Shown here: in pieces, positions 1 to 9,500 of the stretch | Numbering within the stretch: the first letter of the stretch is position 1 | Layout: each line of letters opens with the position of its first letter | From: Crossaster papposus | Taxonomy: Eukaryota; Echinodermata; Asteroidea; Velatida; Solasteridae | DNA length: 64,000 bases | Reading direction: 5' to 3' | NCBI GenBank assembly: GCA_037893245.1 | Contig: JBAIAA010000443.1 | Span: forward strand, 1,860,001 to 1,924,000 | Made by a program: the position numbers and the translations under genes | The notes under the pieces: generated by a model | The model's database searches: none | What the model was told of the DNA's origin: nothing | What the model saw: only the letters and a program-made list of their open reading frames with translations

Positions 1-337
1 CCCCAAACAGAAAATACGGCCTATAAAAAGGCCAACAGAGGGTATTTTTTTAAGAAGGGTGAGAAAACAGGGTCAAAGGTCACTATATAAAAAAGAAAAA
101 AATTAAGTAATTTGGGGGACCAGCCCTGCCCCTAGAATGGTAGCTTATTAACATTGTGACGTACATTGTGACGTACATATGTACATTGTACGTTCGGGAA
201 CACCTCGACCAGCGCCAAACCGTGCATGCATGAAGCATCATGTGCCACGCGTACAATCGATGCAAAATCATTTAGTCGATAGTCGACTTGAGTTATTGTC
301 AATGGAATTATTATGAATTTTCTTATTCAAAAGAAGA

Positions 338-528
338 ATGCCAGCCAAATGTGTTGCTGCAGGTTGCAGCAACACTAATAAAGATGGCGTGAGCATGCAC
401 ACATTTCCAACTGACCCGAAATATAGACGGATTTAGACTGCCAAAGTCCGGCTGACTAGGGCAAGTAGACAGGCCTGACACCAAGCTCCACGCTATGCAG
501 CGAACACTTCGAGCCGGAACTGTCATGA
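338..528 (+). pseudogene. THAP-domain relic
   Basis: THAP domains are zinc-dependent DNA-binding modules (C2CH) of about 90 residues found in animal transcription factors and P-element-type transposases. Reading from the ATG gives MPAKCVAAGCSNTNKDG, followed by HTFPTDPKYRR, which fits the THAP N-terminus with its first zinc ligands (C-x4-C) and the F-P motif. The reading frame is then broken by TAG where an invariant Trp is expected, by a TGA, and by a frameshift. In the shifted frame LCSEHFEPE supplies the C-x2-H ligand pair typical of the second half of the domain. No functional product is possible. It may descend from a P-element-like transposase or a host THAP gene; the sequence does not decide. 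Downstream translation (604-750) is open but unrecognised. Confidence 0.8.
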
Positions 529-1763
529 TCTGCTTCTGCCTCGTCTCGCTCCAGTGCGTACATTATGGCCGTGCACCCAATTCGCCTTTATTGACATCGT
601 CACTTGAAATATCTTCTTCTGAAGTTAGAACCTGATGATACTGAGAATATTTTGTCTGATTCTGTGGAATATGCGCTCCCCGGCCCCGAACTGTTGTCTA
701 ATTTACTCGCCATGTCTGAACAAAATCTGCTGCGTACGTGCATGGCATGGCATCAGGTACATGTACATTTACAGACGCGGTGCGCATGCGACACGCACGC
801 CGTGAAGCGGCACCGTGCAGGGCTTATTGGGTGTCTAAACGTATGGTCAGGTACCAGACTATATGTTGTTTCATTTGGGGGGTTGCCAAATGTTCGTCAC
901 AAACAGCGCCACCGTTTGTCAGTGTTTGAACATGTTAATGAGGGGGCCAATTACATTTACGGTTATTAACCCCAATTAATGTCATTTTATACTATTTTTA
1001 TCACCCCTGATCTTGTTACTTACACACCAAGGCACATTTTAAATTATTAAAACATCAATTCTTCCAGAACAGTCTGCATATAACCTTTAATTCAAATTCC
1101 TCCAGTAGTTTTTACATAGTTTTTTTCTTTTTACATAAAGAAATAAATGCCGGCAAAAACGACCTGCTGGCAGCCCAACCTGACCCGACAAAAATTAAGG
1201 TAAAAACCAACATAAACCAACCAAAACCAATCTGAACCCCTAAACATATGATTATCTGGCTTGACAGAAAGTCATATATTTAACAAAAACTGTCTGCTTT
1301 TGTACCTGTACATTTGTACCTACATCACGTGACCTAACTCAACCGAAACTGACCCGACCCGACTGTAATGACGAGAAAAAAAGACCCAAACGACTGTAAT
1401 AAGGAAAAAAACAAACTGACCCGACCCGACCTCGGTTTTGGATTGGGTTGTTTTGGGTTGGGTTTGCGCAACACAATTGCGCACTAGTTTTCATCATGTG
1501 GGAATTATCAGGAAAGAGTTCCATGCACGTGTGCACCACTTACATACCGCACCACCTAATTTGCCATCAAAACCAAATAAAGACAATTAGGTTTGCCAAA
1601 CCCAAAGACATGTGAGAACTTTTGACTTTTTAGGCCATTTTGGAAACATTTAGTGAATAAGTGGTCTCTGGTATGGAACTCATTTCTTGGACTTTGAAGT
1701 CAGTGAAGGTGGGCCCCACTAGAGTAGGTTTTTATTTTTTTTATTTTTCAAACTTGTCATTAC
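529..1763. other. Unassigned stretch, probably intronic to the ePHD gene
   Basis: No coding exon could be recognised on either strand. The minus-strand ePHD gene should cross this stretch as intron, because its second exon ends in a splice donor at 1763. A low-complexity zone near 1340-1470 has repeated GACCCGAC and TTGGGTT motifs that look like the end of a degenerate DNA transposon, but no target duplication was found. Confidence 0.4.
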
Positions 1764-1864
1764 CAGGCAGTACTTGTGCACAAAGAGCTCCCTGTTCTTG
1801 TCCGTCAACAGCTTGCCACATTCCACACCCTCCTCTACATCCTTGTTGCAGTAAATGCACAAAC
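1764..1864 (-). CDS. ePHD gene coding exon 2
   Basis: 101 nt between an AG acceptor (1866-1865) and a GT donor (1763-1762). It carries two bases completing a Gly codon and 33 further codons, with Cys and His zinc-ligand candidates in the spacing of the ePHD opening. Confidence 0.75.
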
Positions 1865-2563
1865 CTATACATGTAGACAAATCATAAACAACAAACATAC
1901 AGTACACAGTTCAAGAATACATGTGTATGGTGATTTAGGTTGAACAATTTAAGAAATTCATGGTGATGTTCTCTTTAAATTCAAACCGAAAAAAGAGAAA
2001 GAATGTACAGGTAGTATCCTGACACTACCTGTACTTCAGCAGTTGTGTACAAAGTCAATGGAGAGTCAAGACAATTTTCTGAAGCTTTTAAACTTGTGTG
2101 CATGTATGTACACACAAATTGCTTAGCATGAACATTCTTCCTTAATTTAACCCTAACTCTGCCAAATCCAGCACAGTGCATCTGTGGTGACTGCTTGACC
2201 TTGCTGGACTCTGCACATAAGTCAATGTGACAAAGTATGCAATCTGTTGCGTCTGGCAGGGTTTCTAGCCAAAATACCCTGGAGGGTTAGGGTAAAAACA
2301 GGCTTTACACATGTACATGTACAAACCAAATTTTCAGGTGATGTTTACAATCGTTTGTGACTTGTAAGTTGTATTTAGCATGAAAAGTACGTGGAGTTTT
2401 GGCTCGTAACCTGTTTTGACTGAGCAAGACATTTTGCACTTAGCAGATTCTTGTGCTTAATTATCAGCTCCATGAAATTGGCCCCGGAACTCTTACCAGT
2501 ACTCATGTCGTACTCTGCTAATTTTTTCCTGTCCTTTGATTCACACTTCTTGTTGCACTTCAT
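1764..2563 (-). CDS. PHF7/G2E3-like extended-PHD protein, 5' part (2 exons)
   Basis: These are the first two coding exons of a minus-strand gene that leaves the window to the left. Exon 1 (2563-2497) starts MKCNKKCESKDRKKLAEY and ends in phase 1 at G|GTAAGA. Exon 2 (1864-1764) follows a TATAG acceptor and reads GLCIYCNKDVEEGVECG, then KLLTDKNRELFVHKYCL, ending at CTG|GTAATG. The C-x2-C pair, the CGKLL motif and VHKYCL are the opening of the extended PHD (ePHD) zinc module found in PHF6, PHF7 and G2E3, where VHYYCL is typical. G2E3 and PHF7 are nuclear E3 ubiquitin ligases or histone readers. The rest of the module is not visible, so which family member this is remains open. The ATG at 2563 was chosen as the first in frame with a spliceable exon. 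The gene points away from syntaxin-5, with about 3.8 kb between the start codons. Confidence 0.72.
2497..2563 (-). CDS. ePHD gene coding exon 1
   Basis: 67 nt, 22 codons plus one base, very Lys-rich. The donor ACTG|GTAAGA is strong. The phase joins exactly to exon 2. Confidence 0.68.
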
Positions 2564-4073
2564 GGTACTGCATCTACATCACATCCTGCAAGCAAATAAA
2601 CAAACCTTTTTTTTATGAAACGTTCGTGTACACTGATTAAAAAATAAAAAAGATAAACAAATAATGAGACTTCTGCCTGTCCGCTACCCATGAACTGTGA
2701 CGCGTGCAAAATGGTCCTCTTTAATGGCAATTTAAAGGTACCGCAGAATACAACATTAACTTCGAATGTTGTTGGTCATCAATGGTGTGCAATGCTTAGG
2801 TAAACCTAAAAAGATATAATAAATTGTTTCTCATCAGCAGCCGGGCATATTTTTCGTGCTATATTTTACAATTAAAGTATTTTGATGATCGTCATCTCGA
2901 GTCATTTGCCTGCACTGCAGCGACTCGAGTTTGAGTCAAGTCTACCTCAGTACTCAAGTTGAGTCGAGTCATTTGCCTGCATGCAGTGACAAATTTTCCC
3001 CTTCGCGCTCAGTAGTGGAAAGATAAACGTGGTTCCCGGATGTTCGACCGCTAGAATAACCAAAACAAATAAAAACGTTTAAACTATTTTTTTAATTTTT
3101 GTATTCTCGTCAACTCATTAATAGGCCTATTGACATTAATAAACATAAACCTGGCATAAAGTAATCAAGATATTTTCAAATTATAACATGCCAAAAAAAT
3201 GTGCAATGACTAAGGTAAGGAGCGGCTGGAGCGCCCTCTGGAGTTCGCAGCCTGTGCCACTAGAGCAGAGGTGTCGGAAAAACACGCCGTTAAATTAAAT
3301 AATGTTATTGTTAAGCCCGTCCTTCCACCGGTGGTTGTTTCGTCAATGACAATGATTATGCTGAATAACAAATGTTCAGATAAACTATATTAATTTCAAC
3401 TCAACCCAAAACAGTAGCACTTACACTTGTGTCGTCTGATTGATAACTATCTGGATAATTCTGAACAAATTATGTAAACAAATCAAACCTAGGCTTAACG
3501 GTACACAGCACTAAACAATCAATCTCATTTTAATTTTTACCGGTGGAACCTCTCATCTTCAGCCAACCAATCCGCGAGCGGATATTGTACGACGTCAGCG
3601 CAGATATGGCGCACGTTTACAGTTCAAAGGTCAACCAGTCCTTCCACGTCAACCTTTAGAGCAATAACCGATACCAAAAATGTTGAATGTTTTAATAAAT
3701 CTTTACTATCGATTCTTATCGTCCCTCGCGTAAATTTTTGCTAAAGGCATTAGAAAATAGAAGTACCTCTATTATCGATTAATTGTATTCGCAGACCCAT
3801 GACACCATTTTACTACATGGTTACTGACGTGTTAAATGCCCGAAGCGTGAAATTTTGGTGTGCCTGTGCCGTGGAAGTGGTGACGTTTGTTATTTCAAAC
3901 TCAAGTAGTACTAGGGTTGTGATTACCAATACCATTCGCTGTAGTTTTATTTCGTTGGTAAGTTTTCCTTTCTGATAAAACCTAACATTTAACAACTGTG
4001 GCCACGAGAATAAAAATTATATAGATTTGTGTCCGGACTTTTTTAAAACACCAATCCCCACCTGCACCGTGGC
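2564..4073. other. Intergenic region between divergent genes
   Basis: No coding exon recognised. The segment 3540-3660 is locally CpG-richer and holds GACGTCAGCGC, a CRE-like half site, so promoter elements for the ePHD gene or syntaxin-5 could lie here. A pair of GTCATTTGCCTGCA motifs near 2900-2990 is a small direct repeat. Confidence 0.35.
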
Positions 4074-4126
4074 TATTCTTACGTGACCGTATAAATCCTA
4101 CGTACTTTTTCTAATCTTACGTTTTA

Positions 4127-4990
4127 TTTATTTATTTATTCTGGCAAACCGTACATTCACAAACATATAAGTATATAATGATGTACTGATTACAAAGCCA
4201 AGGATAGCCCCCAAAAGCAGTTAAACACGGCTTATTTCCATCGGGGTCCTTAAAAACACAAAAACAAACAGTACAAAAATAAGGAAAAAACTATACACTG
4301 GAAATTATAACAAATCTTAATTTTACAAAAGATCAACTAACCACTTAAAAATTGGGCTGAGAGTGAGAGTGAGAGGAGAGATGATTTTTCACTGCCCTTA
4401 ACTTAAATTGATGGGGATTATTGGAACATTTGATGCTATTTTGCTAGGAAGTAAATTCCGTTCATGAATTCCGGTATAGAAAAATGTATTGCACTCTGGC
4501 CCTTTTATTCTCAGAACAACAAAATTAGTAGAGCTACCCCTGGTCGAATAAGTATGCATATCTGAAACCTTCGTAAATTTATGACAGAGGTAGTCTGGTG
4601 CTATTTCCTGAAAAAAATTGTAAACATGATTCAACTTGAGTTGTGTAACACGATCATTGACACTCAACATGCCCAGCTTGTCCAATTCTGTTTGACCAAT
4701 GTGTGATCTAGAATCCATACTTAAAATAAACCGGACTAACTTATTTTGTGTAACTTGCAGCTTTTTTTTCAGTTTGACCGATAATGTAGAAAACCAGGAA
4801 GAACAACAATAGTCAAAATGACATTGTATATAAGACTAAGAGCAGTACAAAGTGTTTTACGAGATCTCTCGTTCAAACAGTTGACATGTCTGTAAAGAAA
4901 ATGCCATCTGGCACCAGCCTTTTTAATCACAGAATTTGCAACGTTCTCACCAGTTAGAATTGGATCAAGTGTAATACCCAAATATTTAAC
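4127..4990 (-). pseudogene. Non-LTR retrotransposon RT C-terminal fragment
   Basis: The minus strand encodes GITLDPILTGENVANSVIK, then RWHFLYRHVNCLNERSRK and, in another frame, MDSRSHIGQTELDKLGML and YSTRGSSTNF. These are the region after the reverse transcriptase palm and the C-terminal tail of CR1/jockey-like ORF2 proteins. At least one frameshift separates the two blocks, and the catalytic YADD block is absent. The 3' end of the element is about 4127, where (TTTA)n begins on the plus strand, as expected for a 5'-truncated insertion. It lies inside the TA-flanked DNA transposon and is inactive. Confidence 0.8.
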
Positions 4991-5018
4991 TGAGTTTGAA
5001 GGAGTCCATATGTTAATT

Positions 5019-5109
5019 GTATACAGACCTTAGTTTCTTGTATACAGTCCCTAGTTTTTCGTATACAGTCCCTAGTTTTTCGTATACAGTCCCTAGTTTT
5101 TCGTATACA
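5019..5109. repeat. 21-bp tandem repeat, about 4 copies
   Basis: Unit GTATACAGTCCCTAGTTTTTC. The first copy is diverged (GACCTTAGTTTCTT) and the last is truncated. It lies within the TA-flanked transposon, beside the retrotransposon fragment. Confidence 0.9.
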
Positions 5110-6064
5110 AGACTATACCTTTTTAAGACCCTATCTAGATGAGATTATTAACCAATAATTTCAGTTCATAAAAGAAGGTTACGTAATGGAATTACAATGG
5201 AATTAACTTATTACACATTGCAATTACGCATACATACAATAATAACCTATTCTTATATTACCTATGAACACTTACTACAAACTTACATGTACTGCAGCTA
5301 TTGTCGTTGTTAGTTTTATAGTTAGCTTTTTTGTCCAGGACAAAGTCACAGCTAGTTTTTTATGAAAAATGTCAAAATTTGAATACGAATGAAATGTAAT
5401 GACTAATGTGAATTTTTCACTATGTTTGCACAAAAATCTAAATTCAATCAAAGAATCGTTTGAATAATTACATATTATGGTAAAAACTATTTTGGACTAA
5501 ATACCACAATTTAACATCAACTATTGCCAAAACAAATTTCCTGGGTGATCTTCATACACTGTACGTTCCGCGCGTATTGAGTTTCCCTTGTCTGTGTCGG
5601 AAACCAGTTAAATCACGTAAGAATAGAAAAAGTATGTAGGGTTAATACGGTCACGTAAGAATAATTATTCATTATTTGTTAATGACTATTGTTTTACATA
5701 TAAACAGTGGCATAGCCAGAGTTTATACATACAATTACAACCCATTATACGCAATATACATGTATTATAATGTAAACTCATCGAGACACTTAAAAAATTA
5801 AATTATTAACGGCCTGAAAGGGTATGGAATAATCAAAGCAAATAATTAATAACCCAATGCATAATTTTGTTTCGAAAACACCGCCGAACATCGATCAGTG
5901 AATCGTAACATTTCACATTTTGATCATGCCATCTATCAGTATATCATGTGCAGTTGTAGAAGTTTGTTAGGTTTGGTATGCTTCAAGTGTGAGAGCCTAG
6001 GGGGGTTAAAGTTAAGGTTAAGTAACCCTAACTTTTGGTGATTTACTAGGAACCTTCCTCATCC

Positions 6065-6150
6065 TAGTCCCACTAGTGTGCCCCCGGTATGCTGCGCTAT
6101 ATGCTAAGCTGTATATAGCGCAGCATACCGGGGGCACACTAGTGGGACTA
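6065..6150. repeat. Perfect hairpin, 38-bp arms, 10-nt loop
   Basis: The arm beginning TAGTCCCACTAGTGTGCC (6065-6102) is repeated exactly in inverted order at 6113-6150, separated by GCTAAGCTGT. It lies about 170 bp before the 3' splice site of the syntaxin-5 leader, so it may be transcribed in a 5' UTR intron. The perfect arms suggest a recent foldback insertion or a hairpin RNA; typical pre-miRNAs have mismatches. Confidence 0.9.
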
Positions 6151-6299
6151 TCCTTGCAAATCCCAACACCCTGTGCTATTAAACAGTGCACAATAAACAG
6201 CTGGACTCTACCAAACTCTTGTGTTAGAGTTTGGCTGGATGGGGATCGTTAGGGGTAGTGACCATATATTTTCATGGGAAATAGTGTTCTCTTTTCTTT

Positions 6300-6386
6300 C
6301 TTTGTTTGGTCTCTTCACAGTCTTCAGTTTAAAAGCAGCAGTTTGTTGTTAGAAGTAGCATGTCAGGGCTGACAAATGTCCGCTAG
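6300..6386 (+). promoter_or_regulatory. stx5: STX5 leader: 3' splice site and overlapping uORF
   Basis: A long pyrimidine tract ending CTCTTCACAG (6311-6320) is a strong 3' splice site, so an untranslated upstream exon should exist. The leader then has ATG at 6360, opening an 8-codon uORF with stop TAG at 6384-6386. This uORF overlaps the main ATG (6376) in a different frame. The uORF start has A at -3, while the main ATG has C at -3. Leaky scanning past both would favour initiation at Met48. Confidence 0.65.
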
Positions 6387-6591
6387 GCGTAGACACTCCC
6401 ATGACACCAACCGCAACCAGCAGCAGTACCCTCCACAGAGTAACTGGACCGTGACATCGCACAGTATCATCGAGCAGGAAACCGGTCGTCCGGGGCAACC
6501 ATTTGAGCAGCAAGAGATGACCTGCCGAGACCGAACGCAGGAGTTCAACTCGGCCATCAAGTCACTGCAGACAAGACAAGTGCACGTACAT
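6376..6591 (+). CDS. stx5: STX5 exon 1 (residues 1-72)
   Basis: Contains both start codons (6376 and 6517), the basic RRR cluster and the DRTQEF N-peptide. The strong donor is ACAT|GTAAGT at 6592. A weaker donor CAA|GTGCAC at 6580 would remove the residues VHVH without changing frame and gives a join closer to vertebrate TRQNG. Confidence 0.93.
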
Positions 6592-9500
6592 GTAAGTCAC
6601 TGGTCTTCCTAGTCCGGCAGGGTTGTAGCTACGCTGGCCGACAACGGGCGGCACTAGCCGGCATTCCAAATCACCGGCCGACACTTGGGCTGAAAATAAA
6701 GCTTGCCAGTTGGCACAGATGTTGCTGCATTACATGGAGATTGTGAAGTTTGGACAGAGAAAATAAGCTGATACTACAACGGCTCAACTATCCAGCCCAA
6801 AAAACATTTCTAGCTACAGCCTAAGTCTGGCAGATAGGTGATGGGATTGTGCCTTTTATAATTCGAGAATAAATTTGGCACATTGTATAAAGAGTACATG
6901 TATGTCATGAGAAAGATATTTGGCTATAGGGCCAGCGCAAATTTGTCTTTTGAAAAAATATATGTAGAATAACCAGCAATTGTCAAAATCTTTAAAATGT
7001 CTGCCATTGCATGTTATTCTACCTACATCACCTAGGTAAAAACAATTTCAAAGGTAAAATCAATTTCAAAGGTAAAATCTGCGATGAACCTAGATCCAAT
7101 TTTTTTCAAAAATACATACTCTGACTGTGTGCCAATTTTCATGCTTGTATCATTAACCAGTTCGCGTCGGAGGACGCAAAGTTTTCCCCAGATTTAAAAC
7201 GGATACCGCATAAACACGTCACGAGCAAGGCTGGAAATGTCTGTCAGCAGCGAGCAAGGCCGGAATTGTGTGGCTGTGCTTCCCGATACCATCGGCCTGA
7301 ACCCGCCTCGACTCAAGTTTCGTTAAAAATAATCCAGCGCCTCGGCTCAGTGATGTTAAAATAATCCCGGCGCGAACTGGTTAAAAGCACAATTACCCCA
7401 AATATTTTTCCGATCTGCCCCACTATTCCGACTTCTAAGGTTTTAAAAATCTTACAGATACATGTACATACACTTGCAGAACTGTAAGGTTTTTATAAAC
7501 CTTACAGGAAGCCCAATAGGTCTGAGACCTAATGATGTAATGGCTTTGTATGCGCTTTCCTATGGGTGTGAAGTAGGGATGCTAGACGAAGTAGGAATCA
7601 TACATGTACATGTACGAGTACAGTGTATCACATAGAAAATCCCCAAATGTAAACAAAGCGTGACGTTATGAAGTCTTAGGTCTATTGAAACTTGCTGTGG
7701 CAGAACATTGTCAACTATAACTGTTACTAACGGTAAGTCGGGGTGGGGGGAGGGGGAGGGGTGGGGGGCCTCCTTTTAAAATGGTCCCATTAACCAGTTT
7801 GTGCCGAAATTTAAAACATGTGACTTATAACACGTCACGAGGAAGGCCGGACAAAAATTGTTTACTATCAACTGATGACGCGTTATTCCGTCCGGCATGG
7901 TGTGTTGTGCAGGCCACGAAAGTTGTTTTTTATTGTTGCAGTTGACATGTTTACCAGCAGACGTTACTAGCACATGTCGCAGTGGACTTTTATTCTATAC
8001 ACGCATGACGTTACTAGCCTGACTCTTACGACATTGAGTCAAATGCACGTAAAGGGCGCCCACGTTTGAGAATCACATTTTACCACTACATCAATGGCAT
8101 GTAAGATTGTTTGTGCTTTCTCTGCAGGGCAATGGGGTGGCAGCAGGCAGGACAACCAACGCAAAGAGACATCAACACACCGAATTTATGTTAATTGCCA
8201 AGTAAGTGCAGCTTCAGACTAGAATTTACGAACTAAAATCTTCTTTTTTTTCTGCATAGGATTATGCACGAAGAGCGCGCCGCCACCCTTGAACGGCGCA
8301 CTCCTGAGTGTATTAACTTACTTTCACACCAGGCTCCTTAACAATTCTTCATTATTACTTAAACGAAGACGGCACACACATGTATCAAGCTACCACAGTA
8401 GCTTAGTTGCTAACAACATTAACCCTAACCCTACCTAATGCTAATGCTAGTATGCAGTACTCTCACTGACTTGTGTGCAACGCCTGTAGTAATTTTTAGT
8501 ATTTGGTACTTCACCCCTTATTGCACTCGTAGTACTTTTTAGCATTGGGTCCCTCTGCTTACTGAGTGTGCATGGCCCATGTATGCTGTGTAAGGTGTTC
8601 TAAACTCTACAGCAAAAATTGTCACTTGGGACACAGCAATGGGTCAAGGCTGGACTACTGCATTTTTTTGCCAGGTAAGTATTACTGACCTGTATTGCCA
8701 CTATTAGTATTTTTTGGGTTGGCAGTATCTGTACTCTGTCAGTACACACCCAATCATCAGTCACGGAGAGATCCAGTGCTACAAAATACTAAGTAGTTTT
8801 CTGTAGTACGCAGTTCTTTAGCCCAAAGTAAGGCCTAGGGGGTTAGGGTTAATGAAAGGTTCAAATCCGGCTACACATGATGTACATTGTATGTCCATGG
8901 TGGTTTTCCATTTTTGATGCAACTTTGTTTTTATTGATTGGGGAGAAGAAGGGAATTTGTTTTCTGATTCAGATACTTAACCCTAACCCCTTAGGCTCTC
9001 GCACTAGAACACATACTGAACCTAACAGTACTAAACTTGCCAAACTCCAACCATTAACCCTTTAAACTCAGGCCTATTTTCGAAGATTTTGAGGGGGAGT
9101 CGGGTTGGTGTAGCGGTTCTTTCCTCGCCTTCCACCACTATGACTCGGGTTCGAATCCGGCCTGGGCCAATATGTGGATTGGGTTTTCAGTCCCTGCCTG
9201 ACTCCGTGGGTTTTTCCCCAGGATATTCTTCTGGGGTTTTCCTCCCACTTCTAAAACTGTAACTTCTTCACATTAATTGTTGAATGAAATAAAAAATTGT
9301 TCCCGCCGTGAATATGGCCATTGATGCTGGTACGGCGTTAAACCCTAAAAACTCACTCACTCACTCGAAGATTTTGTACGTGTTGCTAGTTTGTATACAA
9401 ATATCATTTACAGTGTACAAATCCCATATAATTATGTATCATTGGAAAGCTTACAAATAGGGCTATAATTTGGGGGAATATTTGGACCCCCAGGAGCTTT

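Larger units (their letters stand above)
4076..5661. mobile_element. TA-flanked DNA transposon with about 50-bp TIRs
   Basis: The left end TTCTTACGTGACCGTAT and the right end TACGGTCACGTAAGAA are inverted copies, and the match continues inward for roughly 50 bp with small differences (CCTACGTACTTTTTCTA against TAGAAAAAGTATGTAGG). Both ends are flanked by TA (4074-4075 and 5662-5663), the target duplication of Tc1/mariner-type transposition. No transposase is present. The interior carries a non-LTR retrotransposon 3' fragment and a 21-bp tandem repeat, so it is a non-autonomous element with nested insertions. Confidence 0.75.
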
